Source of the DNA: Gammaproteobacteria bacterium | GTDB lineage: Bacteria; Pseudomonadota; Gammaproteobacteria; Acidiferrobacterales; SPGG2 | DNA: 43,881 bases | Assembly: GCA_029861845.1 (NCBI GenBank) | Contig: JAOTYM010000019.1 | Location: forward strand, 1-43,881 | Direction of reading: 5' to 3' | Shown here: positions 1 through 11,966 of the stretch, one piece after another | How the letters are laid out: each line of letters starts with the position of its first letter | How positions within the stretch are numbered: the first letter of the stretch is position 1 | The notes under the pieces: model-generated | What the model saw: only the letters and a program-made list of their open reading frames with translations | Database searches by the model: none | Told to the model about the DNA's origin: nothing | Position numbers and translations under genes: made by a program

Positions 1-2
1 TA

Positions 3-77
3 CGCGAGCTGGAACTCGAAAAGGTCTTCGGTTTCGAACCCGGGACACGTTTCGAGGGAGGGCTTGCCAAGAAATAA
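3..77 (+). CDS. 3' end of an unidentified upstream gene
   Basis: The first bases carry an open frame of 24 codons ending at a TAA at 75-77, 28 bp before hppA. The visible C-terminus reads RELELEKVFGFEPGTRFEGG and then LAKK. The pattern of charged helix, 'GFEP' and 'FEGGLAKK' faintly recalls the C-terminus of sugar-nucleotide epimerases/dehydratases (a 'FEEGLRKT'-like end), but that is too little to assign a function. It runs in the same direction as hppA and could be co-transcribed with it. The 5' part lies outside the window. Confidence 0.45.
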   Translation, partial: RELELEKVFGFEPGTRFEGGLAKK

Positions 78-105
78 CGAACTTAACAACTAGGGAGGAT
101 CTTCC

Positions 106-2139
106 ATGAGCCCCACCTTAATCTTTGCCATCGCGTGCGGTCTTTTGGCCATCGTCTATGGCGCTCTGTCCATCAGATGGATACTGGACCGGCCGTCTGG
201 TAGCCCGCGCATGCGCGCCATCGCGGCCGCGATCCAAGAAGGGGCGGCCGCATACCTCAACCGCCAATACACGACGATCGCAATCGTCGGCGCGATTTTG
301 TTGATCGTGATCTGGGTTGCCTTGGGATTTGCAACCGCCCTTGGCTTTGCGATCGGTGCCGCCTTTTCCGCGCTAACCGGCTATATCGGCATGTACGTTT
401 CGGTACGGGCCAATGTGCGCACCGCACAGGCCGCCCGCCAAGGGCTTAACCAAGCCCTACAGATCGCGTTCCGCGGCGGCGCCATCACCGGCATGCTGGT
501 AGTCGGCTTAGGCCTGCTTGGGGTAGCCGGCTATTACACAATCCTGGTGGCGATCTACCCGGACGGCGGCATCAAACAATTGCTCGCACCATTGTTGGGG
601 CTTGGTTTCGGCGGTTCGCTGATCTCCATCTTCGCGCGACTCGGTGGTGGCATCTTTACCAAGGGGGCTGACGTGGGCGCCGATCTGGTCGGCAAGGTAG
701 AAAAAGGCATACCCGAAGACGATCCCCGTAACCCGGCCGTGATCGCCGATAACGTTGGCGACAACGTCGGTGATTGCGCGGGCATGGCCGCCGACCTCTT
801 CGAGACCTATGCGGTGACCCTGATCGCCACCATGTTGTTGGGCGCATTACTATTACCAGGCTTCAGTAACGCCGTTATCTATCCACTCGCGCTCGGGGGT
901 TTCTCCATTATTGCTTCCATCATCGGCACGTTCGCCGTACGCGCAAAAGAGGGCGGCAAGATCATGAACGCGCTTTACCGTGGCGTCATTGTTTCCGGTG
1001 TGCTCGCCGCCATCGCATTCTATTTCTGCACACAAGAACTCATGGTAGACAACGGTAGCTACAGCGTCATGGAGATCTATGGTGCATCCCTGATTGGATT
1101 GGCGCTAACCGCAGCCATGGTGGTAATCACCGAGTACTACACCGGCACTGATTTCAAACCGGTGCGTCATATCGCGGCTGCCTCCACCACCGGTCACGCC
1201 ACGAATATCATTGCCGGGTTGGGAACATCCATGAAAGCGACCACCGCCCCGGTGATCGCGGTGTGTGCCAGCATCTGGGGTGCGTACGAATTTGCAGGCC
1301 TATACGGTATCGCCATCGCCGCCACCGCCATGCTTTCGATGACCGGCATGATCGTGGCACTCGACGCTTATGGGCCGATTACTGATAATGCCGGCGGTAT
1401 CGCCGAGATGGCAGAAATGCCGAAAAAGGTACGCAATATCACCGATCCGTTAGACGCGGTCGGGAACACCACCAAGGCAGTCACCAAGGGATACGCCATT
1501 GGCTCCGCCGGTTTGGCCGCGTTGGTGTTGTTTGCTGACTACTCGCATGCATTGGCTGAACATGCCGGCATAGCGCATGAGAATCTCGTGTTCCGGCTCT
1601 CCGACCCGAACGTCATCATCGGACTTTTCATTGGTGGACTGGTGCCTTATCTGTTTGCGGCGCTGGCGATGGAGGCGGTGGGGCGTGCTGCCGGCTCGGT
1701 AGTGCTGGAGGTGCGTCGACAGTTCAAGGAAATAAAAGGCATCATGCGAGGGAAAGCCAAGCCGGATTACTCGCGTGCCGTTGACCTACTGACCCGCGCC
1801 GCCATTAAAGAAATGATCATCCCCTCTTTATTGCCGGTTCTGGCGCCAATCCTTGTGGGCTTCGTACTCGGTCGCGAAGCGCTCGGCGGCATGCTGTTGG
1901 GTAGCATTGTTACAGGCATCTTCGTGGCTATTTCCATGACCACTGGTGGCGGGGCATGGGATAACGCCAAGAAATACATCGAGGATGGCAATCTGGGGGG
2001 TAAGGGGTCGGAAACGCATAAGGCGGCGGTGACTGGCGACACCGTGGGTGACCCTTACAAGGATACGGCCGGCCCCGCGATCAATCCATTGATCAAGATC
2101 ATCAACATCGTGGCACTATTGATTGTGCCATTCCTATAA
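106..2139 (+). CDS. hppA: membrane-bound H+-translocating pyrophosphatase, K+-independent type
   Basis: Integral membrane pump that couples pyrophosphate hydrolysis to cation (here probably H+) export. At 677 aa with many hydrophobic helices it has the family's normal length. The pyrophosphate/Mg-binding signature [11 protein letters not shown] is at residues 189-199, [18 protein letters not shown] at 218-235 and [11 protein letters not shown] at 426-436. In GNTTKA (453-458) the fourth position after N is Lys457; K+-dependent members usually have Ala there (GNTTAA), so this should be a K+-independent H+-PPase. The ATG at 106 follows a strong ribosome site (AGGGAGG). It converges with hspQ, the stop codons being 4 bp apart with no hairpin between. 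The family and K+ class are well supported; the ion is inferred. Confidence 0.97.
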   Translation: MSPTLIFAIACGLLAIVYGALSIRWILDRPSGSPRMRAIAAAIQEGAAAYLNRQYTTIAIVGAILLIVIWVALGFATALGFAIGAAFSALTGYIGMYVSVRANVRTAQAARQGLNQALQIAFRGGAITGMLVVGLGLLGVAGYYTILVAIYPDGGIKQLLAPLLGLGFGGSLISIFARLGGGIFTKGADVGADLVGKVEKGIPEDDPRNPAVIADNVGDNVGDCAGMAADLFETYAVTLIATMLLGALLLPGFSNAVIYPLALGGFSIIASIIGTFAVRAKEGGKIMNALYRGVIVSGVLAAIAFYFCTQELMVDNGSYSVMEIYGASLIGLALTAAMVVITEYYTGTDFKPVRHIAAASTTGHATNIIAGLGTSMKATTAPVIAVCASIWGAYEFAGLYGIAIAATAMLSMTGMIVALDAYGPITDNAGGIAEMAEMPKKVRNITDPLDAVGNTTKAVTKGYAIGSAGLAALVLFADYSHALAEHAGIAHENLVFRLSDPNVIIGLFIGGLVPYLFAALAMEAVGRAAGSVVLEVRRQFKEIKGIMRGKAKPDYSRAVDLLTRAAIKEMIIPSLLPVLAPILVGFVLGREALGGMLLGSIVTGIFVAISMTTGGGAWDNAKKYIEDGNLGGKGSETHKAAVTGDTVGDPYKDTAGPAINPLIKIINIVALLIVPFL

Positions 2140-2143
2140 GAAA

Positions 2144-2461
2144 TTAATTAATTGATTGTCGCGTGGTATAGCGACCGTCACGGAATTCGTTGAAGATCAT
2201 ATCCACCAACGGGTGATTAATCGGCCCGCCGCCATCATCTATCCGTAGATTGCGCTCAGCAACGTAGGTTTCGTGCTGGGCATCATGTACGAGGACCCGA
2301 TACCAAGGCTGGTCTTTCGGAGGTCGGCTACGTGCCACCTGCTCATACCAGTCTTCGGTTCCCTGAAAATCAGGATCAACATCCACAATTACCCCTCGAT
2401 AATTGAATAGCTTGTGGTGTACAAGCTGTCCGACATGAAATTTCGCTTGTGTGTCTATCAC
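2144..2461 (-). CDS. hspQ: heat shock protein HspQ
   Basis: Small hemimethylated-DNA-binding/YccV-type protein. In E. coli HspQ stimulates Lon-dependent proteolysis and affects DnaA stability. The core FHVGQLVHHKLFNYRGVIVD, then WYEQVARSRPPKDQPWYRVL and ETYVAERNL, match the family's beta-barrel pattern. I chose the GTG at 2461 because it gives 105 aa, the length of the E. coli protein, and starts just before the conserved part. A GGACGG motif lies about 8 nt upstream. The upstream ATG at 2518 would add 19 residues with no family resemblance. No sigma-32-type promoter is obvious upstream. Confidence 0.88.
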   Translation of the reverse strand: MIDTQAKFHVGQLVHHKLFNYRGVIVDVDPDFQGTEDWYEQVARSRPPKDQPWYRVLVHDAQHETYVAERNLRIDDGGGPINHPLVDMIFNEFRDGRYTTRQSIN

Positions 2462-2788
2462 GTATATTGCCGTCCATTTTCGTAATGCCTCACCGGCGGT
2501 CCCGCATCTGTGTTGCATTCCATCGCGTGACAGCGACTAACATGATGGATGGTCTGTGCACAATACACGAGATCGTTGATAGGCCCAGCTTTTCGGATAG
2601 CGCGGGATCGCCATCAGACTCCGGATTTGGCGTTGAATGTCTACTGAGGTCGCGGGTGCGGCCATGTGAATACCTTAGAATTGGCATGGAGGCCAAACTA
2701 GGCGAACGCTTGATTGTTGTCAACAACACAATCGTATTGCCGAGTACACTCGCGGTGGTGGTCTTACCCATCTTGGTATAATCAACTG
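2462..2788. other. divergent intergenic region hspQ / heme A synthase
   Basis: About 330 bp between two divergent start codons. Open frames on both strands show no recognisable protein. An imperfect inverted repeat spans 2712-2733 (GATTGTTG, loop TCAA, then CAA-CA-CAATC), which could be an operator or a small hairpin. A perfect TATAAT lies at 2777-2782 directly before the heme A synthase start. I see no riboswitch, tRNA or terminator. Confidence 0.4.
2777..2782 (+). promoter_or_regulatory. TATAAT -10 element six bases before the heme A synthase ATG
   Basis: A perfect sigma-70 -10 hexamer ends at 2782, and the proposed ATG begins at 2789. Normal -10 to +1 spacing would start the transcript at or next to the ATG, giving a leaderless mRNA. 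No Shine-Dalgarno precedes the ATG, which agrees with this. The -35 position (about 2754-2759, GGTGGT) is poor, so this promoter is only a candidate. Confidence 0.35.
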
Positions 2789-3856
2789 ATGGCGAATGCA
2801 GACTTATTAGGTGAATATCAATTTCAACCGTCAACGCGGTACGGCACACAGATTGCGTCCTGGTTGCTTGTTTGCGCTCTCTTGATACTTGCCATGATTG
2901 TACTTGGTGGCGTCACACGTTTGAGCGGATCGGGGTTATCCATGGTCGAATGGGGGCCTATAACCGGCACCGTTCCGCCGCTGAACGAATCACAATGGGA
3001 AGCTGCGTTCAGGAACTACCAGCAATACCCGGAATACCAGAAGATTAATCAATCTATGACACTTGCCGCGTTCAAATCTATCTTCTGGGTAGAGTATGCC
3101 CACCGATTGCTCGGCCGGGCGATTGGTCTGGTCTTTTTCATCCCCTTTGTCTATTTCTTGGTTTGCCGTCGAATCAGCTGGGCACTGGCGCCAAAATTGG
3201 TAACCATGTTTGTACTAGGCGCTCTGCAGGGTCTACTCGGCTGGTTCATGGTAAAGAGTGGACTGATCGATGAACCACGCGTGAGTGCTTACCGCCTAAC
3301 CGCACACTTAGCGTTGGCTGCAATCATCTACGGATATGTCTTTTGGGTTGCCTTAGGGCTTTTTTTTCCGAAAGCGGAAAACGACTATCAACACGTTAAA
3401 TCAGCGAGATGGTTTAGTTTCGTTGTCACTGGAGTTATTGGATTAATGATTGCCTCCGGCGGTTTTGTTGCCGGCACCCGTGCCGGTTTCGCTTTTAACA
3501 CCTTCCCCCTGATGAATGGCATGTTAATACCGGACGGTATATTGGCCATGAAACCGGTGTGGTTGAATTTCTTCGAGAATATCGCCACCGTGCAATTTGG
3601 TCATCGCCTAATTGCCTATTTCCTGTGTATCTTGATTCCCGCCTTCTGCTACTACGTCCATCGGGCAGGGGTTGTAACGCGCACACGTGTCGCCGCCTAT
3701 ATGCTACTTATAACGCTAGTTATCCAGGTGTCGCTAGGCATCGCCAGCTTGCTGTCGATCGTCCCTATCGTGCTCGCCGCCACCCACCAGGCGGTTGCCT
3801 TCGCGCTACTTACAGTGTCACTTTTCATAAACCATGAATTACGTAGCCAGTTATAG
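2789..3856 (+). CDS. ctaA: heme A synthase (COX15/CtaA family)
   Basis: Polytopic inner-membrane enzyme that oxidises the C8 methyl of heme O to make heme A for aa3-type cytochrome oxidases. From the ATG at 2789 it is 355 aa with about eight membrane helices in two four-helix halves. The heme-ligand histidines are visible as H105 (AHRLLGR), H173 (LTAHLAL), H272 (FGHRLIAY) and H333 (ATHQAVAF). The motif GGVTRLSGSGLSMVEWGPITG (40-60) is typical of the proteobacterial/mitochondrial COX15 branch. The ATG at 2714 would add 25 residues without family resemblance. No cytochrome oxidase or heme O synthase genes are in the window, so it stands alone here. Confidence 0.95.
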   Translation: MANADLLGEYQFQPSTRYGTQIASWLLVCALLILAMIVLGGVTRLSGSGLSMVEWGPITGTVPPLNESQWEAAFRNYQQYPEYQKINQSMTLAAFKSIFWVEYAHRLLGRAIGLVFFIPFVYFLVCRRISWALAPKLVTMFVLGALQGLLGWFMVKSGLIDEPRVSAYRLTAHLALAAIIYGYVFWVALGLFFPKAENDYQHVKSARWFSFVVTGVIGLMIASGGFVAGTRAGFAFNTFPLMNGMLIPDGILAMKPVWLNFFENIATVQFGHRLIAYFLCILIPAFCYYVHRAGVVTRTRVAAYMLLITLVIQVSLGIASLLSIVPIVLAATHQAVAFALLTVSLFINHELRSQL

Positions 3857-3999
3857 AAACTCTGGCTTCAGGATCGGTCTCACCCTATAAAATGGCTGGC
3901 TAACAAGCACGTCCTTGCAGGATCAGAGATTACGGCGATACTTACAGAATAAGGATGCACCTTATTTAAATGTCCATAACTCCAGCGAGGTGTCCCGCG

Positions 4000-4449
4000 G
4001 TGCGTTGCATCTATATTCTCCCAATAGTCGTCACCTTGTTAGTTTCAGGGTGCGTTTCGAGCAAGTCCGGCAGCGTCTATCAGCGTGATCAAGCACGCAC
4101 GGTACAGCGTGTAGAACTAGGTATTGTCGAGCACGTTCGCGAAGTCCTTATCGAGGGAACTAAATCGGGTATTGGTGCAGCTATCGGTAGCGCCGTCGGT
4201 GGCATCGCCGGCAGTGAAGTCGGTCACGGCAGTGGTAGACAAATTGCCACCGTCCTTGGCGCGGCCGGCGGTGGGGCAGCGGGTGCCGCAGCCGAGGAAG
4301 CAGCCACACGCCAGACGGGACTAGAGATTACCGTCGAATTGGACAATGGACGATTAATCGCTGTCACCCAGGCGGCGGATGAAGCATTCAACATCGGCGA
4401 TCGTGTACGCGTGCTGTCGGGCAACGGTATAACTCGCGTTACACACTAG
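4000..4449 (+). CDS. glycine-zipper outer-membrane lipoprotein, SlyB/Pcp-like
   Basis: Likely lipoprotein with a glycine-zipper 2TM segment (IGAAIGSAVGGIAGSEVG and a second Gly/Ala-rich stretch) followed by a C-terminal beta domain (LEITVELDNGRLIAVTQ... FNIGDRVRVL), the SlyB/Pcp order. I prefer the GTG at 4000: a GAGG ribosome site sits about 9 nt upstream, and it yields a short signal peptide ending in the lipobox LVSGC with Cys18. An ATG at 3970 in the same frame gives a 159-aa product with a longer N-terminus and no close ribosome site. In enterobacteria SlyB is PhoPQ-regulated and stabilises outer-membrane proteins; nothing here shows that regulation. Confidence 0.85.
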   Translation: MRCIYILPIVVTLLVSGCVSSKSGSVYQRDQARTVQRVELGIVEHVREVLIEGTKSGIGAAIGSAVGGIAGSEVGHGSGRQIATVLGAAGGGAAGAAAEEAATRQTGLEITVELDNGRLIAVTQAADEAFNIGDRVRVLSGNGITRVTH

Positions 4450-4479
4450 CGAGCTTCCCTACTTTTGCCCCATGGGTCG

Positions 4480-6673
<2,194 letters not shown>

Positions 6674-6762
6674 AGATGTTCCAATGATGTCGTGATTTAG
6701 ACTGCCTAGTCAGCCAAGTCAATATCTAACAGCGTGCCGATAAAGTGTCACCACCGCGGTAA

Positions 6763-7428
6763 ATGTCTCACTTAAATCGTCGACTTAGAGATAGAACCCT
6801 CGCCCTCGCCGGCGTCTTTCAGGCGACACGTCTGGCACAGCAGCTGGCTCGTGAAGGGCGTGCCGGCCCTGCCGCGATTGCAGTAAGCATCCACAGCGTG
6901 CTTGAAATCGATTCGGCGACTACCGATGACATTTATGGCGGCGCACGTGGTGTGGTGCTGGGTTTGCAGCTTCTCAGAGATAAGCTTAAGGGCCATGCAG
7001 ATCCAAACGATATGGAAATGGCTCGTTACATAATCAATGTGGTCCAACTAGAACGCCGACTGTCGGGCAATAGGGCCATGTTAGCGGTTATTCGTGATGG
7101 AATAGAATCGACCATTGCGCAGATGAAATTCTTCCGTATTGAAAACAAGGATACGAAAGAGCAAATACATCCGAACCTAGCGGCAAAGCTGGCCGAGTTA
7201 TATACCATGACTCTGAGCACGCTCACGCCACGCATCATAGTAAACGGTGAACAAGGGTACCTAGAAAACCCGAGTATCGTTGATAAGGTACGATCATTGT
7301 TACTTGCCGCCACACGCTCTGCATTCTTATGGAGACAACTTGGCGGTAGACGTTGGCAGTTGTTGCTTAGGCGAAACGCGATTATACGCGAGGCAACGCA
7401 AATACTAGACGACATAAAAGAACCATGA
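6763..7428 (+). CDS. hflD: HflD homolog (high-frequency lysogenisation protein)
   Basis: Helical protein of 221 aa matching HflD. The N-terminal LALAGVFQATRLAQQLA, the central RYIINVVQLERRLSGN and the C-terminal SAFLWRQLGGRRWQLLLRRN correspond to E. coli segments LALAGICQSARLVQQLA, RYTLSLMVLERKLS and AAVLWHQVGGGRLQLMFSRN. In E. coli HflD sits at the inner membrane and antagonises lambda CII; its housekeeping role is unclear. Normally hflD follows mnmA and precedes purB. Here it stands alone between a divergent patatin gene and a convergent gatB. Confidence 0.9.
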   Translation: MSHLNRRLRDRTLALAGVFQATRLAQQLAREGRAGPAAIAVSIHSVLEIDSATTDDIYGGARGVVLGLQLLRDKLKGHADPNDMEMARYIINVVQLERRLSGNRAMLAVIRDGIESTIAQMKFFRIENKDTKEQIHPNLAAKLAELYTMTLSTLTPRIIVNGEQGYLENPSIVDKVRSLLLAATRSAFLWRQLGGRRWQLLLRRNAIIREATQILDDIKEP

Positions 7429-7454
7429 TGATTGTACCCGCATAGTCCAGGGCA

Positions 7455-8912
7455 TTAACCATTTAATTTTTTCTTCAAGATTTCGTTGACCTGTTTTGGA
7501 TTCGCTTTGCCGCCCGTAGCCTTCATGACCTGTCCCACAAAATATCCGAATACCTTTTCCTGGCCGCTACGATACTGTTGGACCTGTGCCCCACTAGCCG
7601 CTAGTACTTTATCGATAACTTGTTCAAGTTTAGTGGTATCACCGATCTGCGCAAGATCAAATTTTACGATTACGGATTCTGCTGCGGCACTTTCGTCAGT
7701 GACGTCAGCGCCCTCTCCTTTCCACAGCAATTCTAAGGCTTGTTTACCGGTCTTCACGGACAGTGTACCGTCGTCGATATTTTTCATTAATCCTGCGAAC
7801 TTTGTGGCAGACACAGCAGAGTGCTCGATCGAGAGATTTTCCTTGTTTAGGTAGGCTGATAGATCTCCTATGATCCAATTGGCAACAAGCTTGGGGTCAC
7901 TCTTAGATTCTTTTACCGCACGTTCGTAGTAGTCAGCCATTTTAGCGGTCGCCGTCAAGACTCCGGCATCATAATCGCTGAGCTTATAGTCGCGCTTAAT
8001 CCGGGCACGTTTGGCATCTGGCAGCTCGGGAAGCGTTTGTCTTACTGCCTCGATAAATGCCTCATCGAGTTCAAGTGGTGGTAGGTCGGGATCGGGAAAA
8101 TAACGATAGTCGTGCGCCTCTTCTTTGCCACGCAAGGGCCGGGTTTCACCCTTATCGGGGTCGTAGAGTCGCGTCTCTTGCACCACTTCACCACCGCTTT
8201 CCAGTACATCGATTTGGCGCTCGATCTCGAACTCGATGGCCTTTTCAATAAACTTAAACGAGTTGATGTTCTTCAGCTCTGCACGGGTACCGAAAGTTTC
8301 TTGTCCCTTGGGCCGCACCGACACGTTAGCATCGCAGCGAAAAGAGCCCTCTTGCATGTTCCCATCACAGATTTCTAAGTATCGGACAAGTTCATGCAGT
8401 TTCTTCAGATAGGCGACGGCCTCCGCCGCTGATCGCATATCGGGCTCGGAAACGATTTCCAGTAGAGGTGTACCGGCACGGTTGAGATCGATACCGCTTA
8501 GCCCGTGAAAATCCTCATGCAAAGATTTGCCGGCATCTTCTTCCAAGTGTGCCCGCGTAATACCAATCTTCTTTTTGGTTCCATTGACTTCTATATCAAT
8601 GTAACCATTTTTCACGATCGGCAATTCATACTGGCTGATTTGATAACCCTTGGGGAGGTCCGGATAGAAATAATTCTTACGTGCGAATACCGAATGCCGA
8701 TTGATTTCGGCACCAATCACAAGCCCCAACTTGACGGCCATACGCGCCGCCTCTACGTTCATCACCGGTAGTACACCAGGCAACGCAATATCCACCGCGC
8801 ATGCCTGCGTATTGGGCTCCGAACCGTACATGGCTGATGCACCGGAGAAGATCTTGCTCGCGGTCAATAACTGCGTATGCACCTCAAGGCCAATAACACT
8901 TTCCCACTTCAT
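7455..8912 (-). CDS. gatB: Asp-tRNA(Asn)/Glu-tRNA(Gln) amidotransferase subunit B
   Basis: tRNA-binding kinase subunit of GatCAB, which amidates misacylated Glu-tRNA(Gln) and/or Asp-tRNA(Asn) using ammonia from GatA. The ATG at 8912 gives 485 aa beginning [17 protein letters not shown], the normal family start; a frame 18 codons longer would overlap gatA. Signatures seen: [53 protein letters not shown]. The C-terminal YqeY-like tail ends [17 protein letters not shown], which binds tRNA. It is the last gene of gatCAB, 20 bp after gatA, and converges with hflD. Confidence 0.97.
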   Translation of the reverse strand: MKWESVIGLEVHTQLLTASKIFSGASAMYGSEPNTQACAVDIALPGVLPVMNVEAARMAVKLGLVIGAEINRHSVFARKNYFYPDLPKGYQISQYELPIVKNGYIDIEVNGTKKKIGITRAHLEEDAGKSLHEDFHGLSGIDLNRAGTPLLEIVSEPDMRSAAEAVAYLKKLHELVRYLEICDGNMQEGSFRCDANVSVRPKGQETFGTRAELKNINSFKFIEKAIEFEIERQIDVLESGGEVVQETRLYDPDKGETRPLRGKEEAHDYRYFPDPDLPPLELDEAFIEAVRQTLPELPDAKRARIKRDYKLSDYDAGVLTATAKMADYYERAVKESKSDPKLVANWIIGDLSAYLNKENLSIEHSAVSATKFAGLMKNIDDGTLSVKTGKQALELLWKGEGADVTDESAAAESVIVKFDLAQIGDTTKLEQVIDKVLAASGAQVQQYRSGQEKVFGYFVGQVMKATGGKANPKQVNEILKKKLNG

Positions 8913-8932
8913 AACGGAATCAAATCCAACGT

Positions 8933-10402
8933 CTATGCGCAACCCGCCGGCGTCTGTTTGTGCCAATCGGTCACGCGTTGATAATGGTGGGCCATGTTCA
9001 GCAGGCGTGCTTCGGCGAAGTAGCCGCCTATGAGTTGTAGTCCTATCGGGTGGCCGGCGTCGTCAAAGCCGGCTGGAATCGATATCCCCGGCAACCCCGA
9101 AAGGTTTGCGGGAATGGTGTAGATATCGTTCAGATACATGGCGATCGGGTCATCGACTTTGGCGCCCAACTTAAATGCAGTAGTCGGGGTAGTCGGCCCG
9201 ACGATTAAATCGCAGACTTGGAACGCCTGCTGGAACTCCTGCGCAATAAGTCGCCGCAGCTTTAGCGCTTTAAGGTAGTAGGCGTCGTAATACCCGGCGG
9301 ATAACACATAGGTCCCGATAAGAATCCGTCGTTTGACTTCGGCGCCAAATCCTTGAGAGCGCGTCTTCTTGTACATGTCGATCAGATCCGTGTACTCAGG
9401 GGCTCGGTATCCATAACGAACGCCGTCATAACGCGCTAAATTGGACGACGCCTCTGCGGGGCCAAGAACGTAGTAGCAGGGAACCGCGAGGCTACAGTTG
9501 GGCATGTCGACATCAACTGCCTTTACCCCAAGTCGTTTATATTCCTCTATCGCCGCTTCAACCCGCTGACCTACCTCTGGGTCTAATCCCTCACCAAAGA
9601 ACTGCCGTGGCAGACCTATTGTCAAACCGCTGATGTCTTGCTCCAAGCGGCCAACGTAGTCGTCGACCGGCCGATCTATGGAAGTGGAGTCGCGTGGGTC
9701 AAAACCAGCCATCACGCTTAGCAGATAAGCCGCATCTTCGGCACTGTGGGTTAGTGCGCCCCCCTGATCGAGCGATGACGCAAACGCCACCATGCCATAT
9801 CTCGACACACGACCGTAACTCGGTTTCAGTCCAGTAATCCCACAAAAAGCAGCTGGCTGCCTGATTGAGCCCCCGGTGTCAGTGCCGGTTGCGGCCGGCG
9901 TAAGTCTTGCCGCTACCGCGGCGGCCGACCCCCCAGAGCTGCCACCCGGCACGCACGCACGGTCCCAAGGATTTTCCACCGCACCAAAATACGAAGTTTC
10001 GTTCGAGGACCCCATGGCAAATTCGTCCATGTTGGTCTTTCCGAGAATGACTGCGCCCGCCTGGTTAAACCGTTCGATGACGGTCGCATTATAGGGAGCA
10101 ATGAAGTTCGACAAGATCTTCGAACCACAGGTAGTCAGTAGTCCCTTGGTACAGAAGATATCCTTGTGGGCCAGCGGGATGCCGGTCAGAGGCCCGGCGT
10201 CGCCACGTGCGATACGAGCATCGGCCGCGCTCGCCTGTTCCAAGGCGCGATCGCCGTCTACCGTAATAAACGCGTTAAGGCCTTGCCCGTTATCCACGCG
10301 ATCGAGGAACGCCCGGGTGAGATCAACGCTCGAGGTCTCTTCGGTTTGTAGGGCCCGAGACAGCTCGGCCAGCGATTTGTTAATCACGGCTTCCGGCCCC
10401 AT
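8933..10402 (-). CDS. gatA: Asp-tRNA(Asn)/Glu-tRNA(Gln) amidotransferase subunit A
   Basis: Glutaminase subunit of GatCAB, an amidase-signature enzyme of 489 aa. The Ser-cisSer-Lys triad is in place: K80 (LAHKDIF), S155 in the GGSSGGS motif (153-159) and S179 ([11 protein letters not shown]), within one residue of the Staphylococcus aureus numbering. It releases ammonia from glutamine and channels it to GatB. It lies 95 bp downstream of gatC and 20 bp upstream of gatB on the same strand. Its presence implies indirect Gln- and/or Asn-tRNA synthesis in this organism. Confidence 0.98.
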   Translation of the reverse strand: MGPEAVINKSLAELSRALQTEETSSVDLTRAFLDRVDNGQGLNAFITVDGDRALEQASAADARIARGDAGPLTGIPLAHKDIFCTKGLLTTCGSKILSNFIAPYNATVIERFNQAGAVILGKTNMDEFAMGSSNETSYFGAVENPWDRACVPGGSSGGSAAAVAARLTPAATGTDTGGSIRQPAAFCGITGLKPSYGRVSRYGMVAFASSLDQGGALTHSAEDAAYLLSVMAGFDPRDSTSIDRPVDDYVGRLEQDISGLTIGLPRQFFGEGLDPEVGQRVEAAIEEYKRLGVKAVDVDMPNCSLAVPCYYVLGPAEASSNLARYDGVRYGYRAPEYTDLIDMYKKTRSQGFGAEVKRRILIGTYVLSAGYYDAYYLKALKLRRLIAQEFQQAFQVCDLIVGPTTPTTAFKLGAKVDDPIAMYLNDIYTIPANLSGLPGISIPAGFDDAGHPIGLQLIGGYFAEARLLNMAHHYQRVTDWHKQTPAGCA

Positions 10403-10497
10403 CGGGCACAGCTCTTATGGCGACGATGATTTCGGTCAGCGACCTCGGCGCAAACTAAAGGTTTAATGACATCCACCGCTATCGGCAGGACGCCAGG

Positions 10498-10782
10498 CTA
10501 CCCGACAACCCTGGGCACCAGATACAGCCCGTCTTCGGTGGCCGGCGCGATCCCCTGGAGCTCGGCTCGCCGGTTGGTTTCCGTAACCTCGTCCTCTCGC
10601 AGGCGTAGGCCCACATCCTGGGGGTGGGCCATGGGCTCAATACCACTCGTATCGACCGCGTTCATTTCCTCGATCAACGCCAGGATCCGGGACAGGCTGT
10701 CAGAGAATACCTTGCTTTCGCCCTGGTCGATTTCCAAACGCGCAAGATGAGCTATTCTTTCTACATCGGATTGAGTAAGCAA
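10498..10782 (-). CDS. gatC: Asp-tRNA(Asn)/Glu-tRNA(Gln) amidotransferase subunit C
   Basis: Small belt subunit (94 aa) that wraps around GatA and stabilises the complex. The N-terminal DVERIAHLARLEID helix and the C-terminal LREDEVTETNRRAELQGIAP loop are diagnostic. Translation starts at TTG (10782-10780): a GGAG ribosome site lies 8 nt upstream and the next codons fit the family N-terminus. It is first in the gatCAB operon and divergent from mreB. The 95-bp gap to gatA is larger than the gatA-gatB gap and shows no hairpin I could find. Confidence 0.95.
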   Translation of the reverse strand: MLTQSDVERIAHLARLEIDQGESKVFSDSLSRILALIEEMNAVDTSGIEPMAHPQDVGLRLREDEVTETNRRAELQGIAPATEDGLYLVPRVVG

Positions 10783-10817
10783 CGGGGTCGCTCCGCTAAG
10801 ATTGCAGGATGCGGCAA

Positions 10818-10846
10818 ATTATCACATTCGTGGGGTTGGTTGAACC
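10818..10846 (-). promoter_or_regulatory. candidate extended -10 promoter for gatCAB
   Basis: On the minus strand TGTGATAAT gives an extended -10 (TG-N-GATAAT, hexamer 10818-10823, five of six consensus bases). The -35 region around 10839-10846 is weak, as often allowed with an extended -10. The predicted start would leave a leader of about 25-30 nt that contains the GGAG ribosome site of gatC. I could not identify a convincing mreB promoter in the same 125-bp divergent region. Confidence 0.3.
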
Positions 10847-10907
10847 CGCAGCCTCCGGTTGATAAAGTTACGTTGACTCAAGGATTTAGCGTCGCAGAGT
10901 AACAAGA

Positions 10908-11951
10908 ATGTTCAGAAGCCTACGCGGTCTTTTTTCCAGTGACCTCGCCATTGACCTTGGCACCGCCAACACGCTGGTGTACGAGCGTGACAAAGGGATC
11001 GTGCTTGACGAACCCTCGGTAGTTGCCATTCGCCATGATGTGGGCCCACGCAATAATCGCAGCATCCTGGCCATCGGTGATGGCGCCAAAAAAATGTTGG
11101 GACGTACGCCAGGGAACATCCAAGCCATCAGGCCGATGAAAGATGGTGTGATCGCCGACTTCACAGTCACCGGTGAAATGCTCAAGTATTTCATTAGGCG
11201 GGTGCATGAAAACCGTCTATTCCAACCAAGCCCGCGAATCGTAATCTGCGTGCCGTGTGGCTCGACCCAGGTAGAACGCCGAGCCATTCGAGAATCGGCC
11301 ATGTCGGCGGGTGCCCGCGAGGTCTATTTGATTGAAGAACCGATGGCGGCTGCGATTGGTGCCGACCTACCCATCGTCGATCCGACGGGGTCCATGGTGC
11401 TCGACATCGGTGGCGGCACAACCGAGGTCGGCGTGATTTCGTTGGGCGGCATTGTCTATGCGCACTCTCTGCGCATGGCGGGGGACAAGATGGATGAGGC
11501 CATCATTGGGTATATTCGTCGTACCTATGGCCTGCTGATCGGCGAAGCCACGGCTGAACGCATCAAACGCGAGATCGGTACTGCCTGGCATCAAAGCGAA
11601 GTTCGACAAATGCAAATCAAGGGTCGGCACATCGCCGATGGTGTCCCGCGTAGCCAGGAAATCGACAGCCGCGAAGTTCACAACGCCTTGAACGAATGCT
11701 TAGTCAGTATCGTGGCGGCGATAAAGACCGCGCTTGAACAGACGCCACCGGAGCTGGGGGCGGATGTGGCCGAGAAGGGCATCGTAGTAACCGGCGGTGG
11801 CGCGCTTCTGCATGACATAGATCGCATGCTTGGTGCGGAAACCGGCTTGCCAATCATCATCACCGACGAACCACTAACGTGCGTAGTGCGGGGTTGTGGC
11901 AGAGCCCTGGAGGAGGCCGAAACTCTAGGCGATGTCTTCCTGCACGAATAG
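10908..11951 (+). CDS. mreB: rod shape-determining actin homolog MreB
   Basis: Actin-fold ATPase (347 aa) that forms membrane-bound filaments guiding lateral wall synthesis. Phosphate-1 [10 protein letters not shown] is at residues 17-26; connect-1/phosphate-2 are seen as [16 protein letters not shown] and [18 protein letters not shown]. The adenosine motif [13 protein letters not shown] is near residue 295. The N-terminus [18 protein letters not shown] includes the short amphipathic membrane-binding stretch of gram-negative MreB. It leads the elongasome operon, with mreC 15 bp downstream, and is divergent from gatCAB. Confidence 0.98.
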   Translation: MFRSLRGLFSSDLAIDLGTANTLVYERDKGIVLDEPSVVAIRHDVGPRNNRSILAIGDGAKKMLGRTPGNIQAIRPMKDGVIADFTVTGEMLKYFIRRVHENRLFQPSPRIVICVPCGSTQVERRAIRESAMSAGAREVYLIEEPMAAAIGADLPIVDPTGSMVLDIGGGTTEVGVISLGGIVYAHSLRMAGDKMDEAIIGYIRRTYGLLIGEATAERIKREIGTAWHQSEVRQMQIKGRHIADGVPRSQEIDSREVHNALNECLVSIVAAIKTALEQTPPELGADVAEKGIVVTGGGALLHDIDRMLGAETGLPIIITDEPLTCVVRGCGRALEEAETLGDVFLHE

Positions 11952-11966
11952 GCGGGTTCACATTCC

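Noticed and set aside
106-2139. Na+-pumping pyrophosphatase
   Set aside because: Na+-PPases are K+-dependent with Ala in the GNTTxA motif; Lys457 here indicates the K+-independent H+-pumping class.
2140-2160. AT-rich repeat after hppA as a bidirectional terminator
   Set aside because: ATTAATTAATT is a simple repeat without a stable GC stem or T-run.
2490-2849. 119-codon minus-strand open frame upstream of hspQ
   Set aside because: It overlaps the starts of both flanking genes and has no family-like motif, signal peptide or ribosome site.
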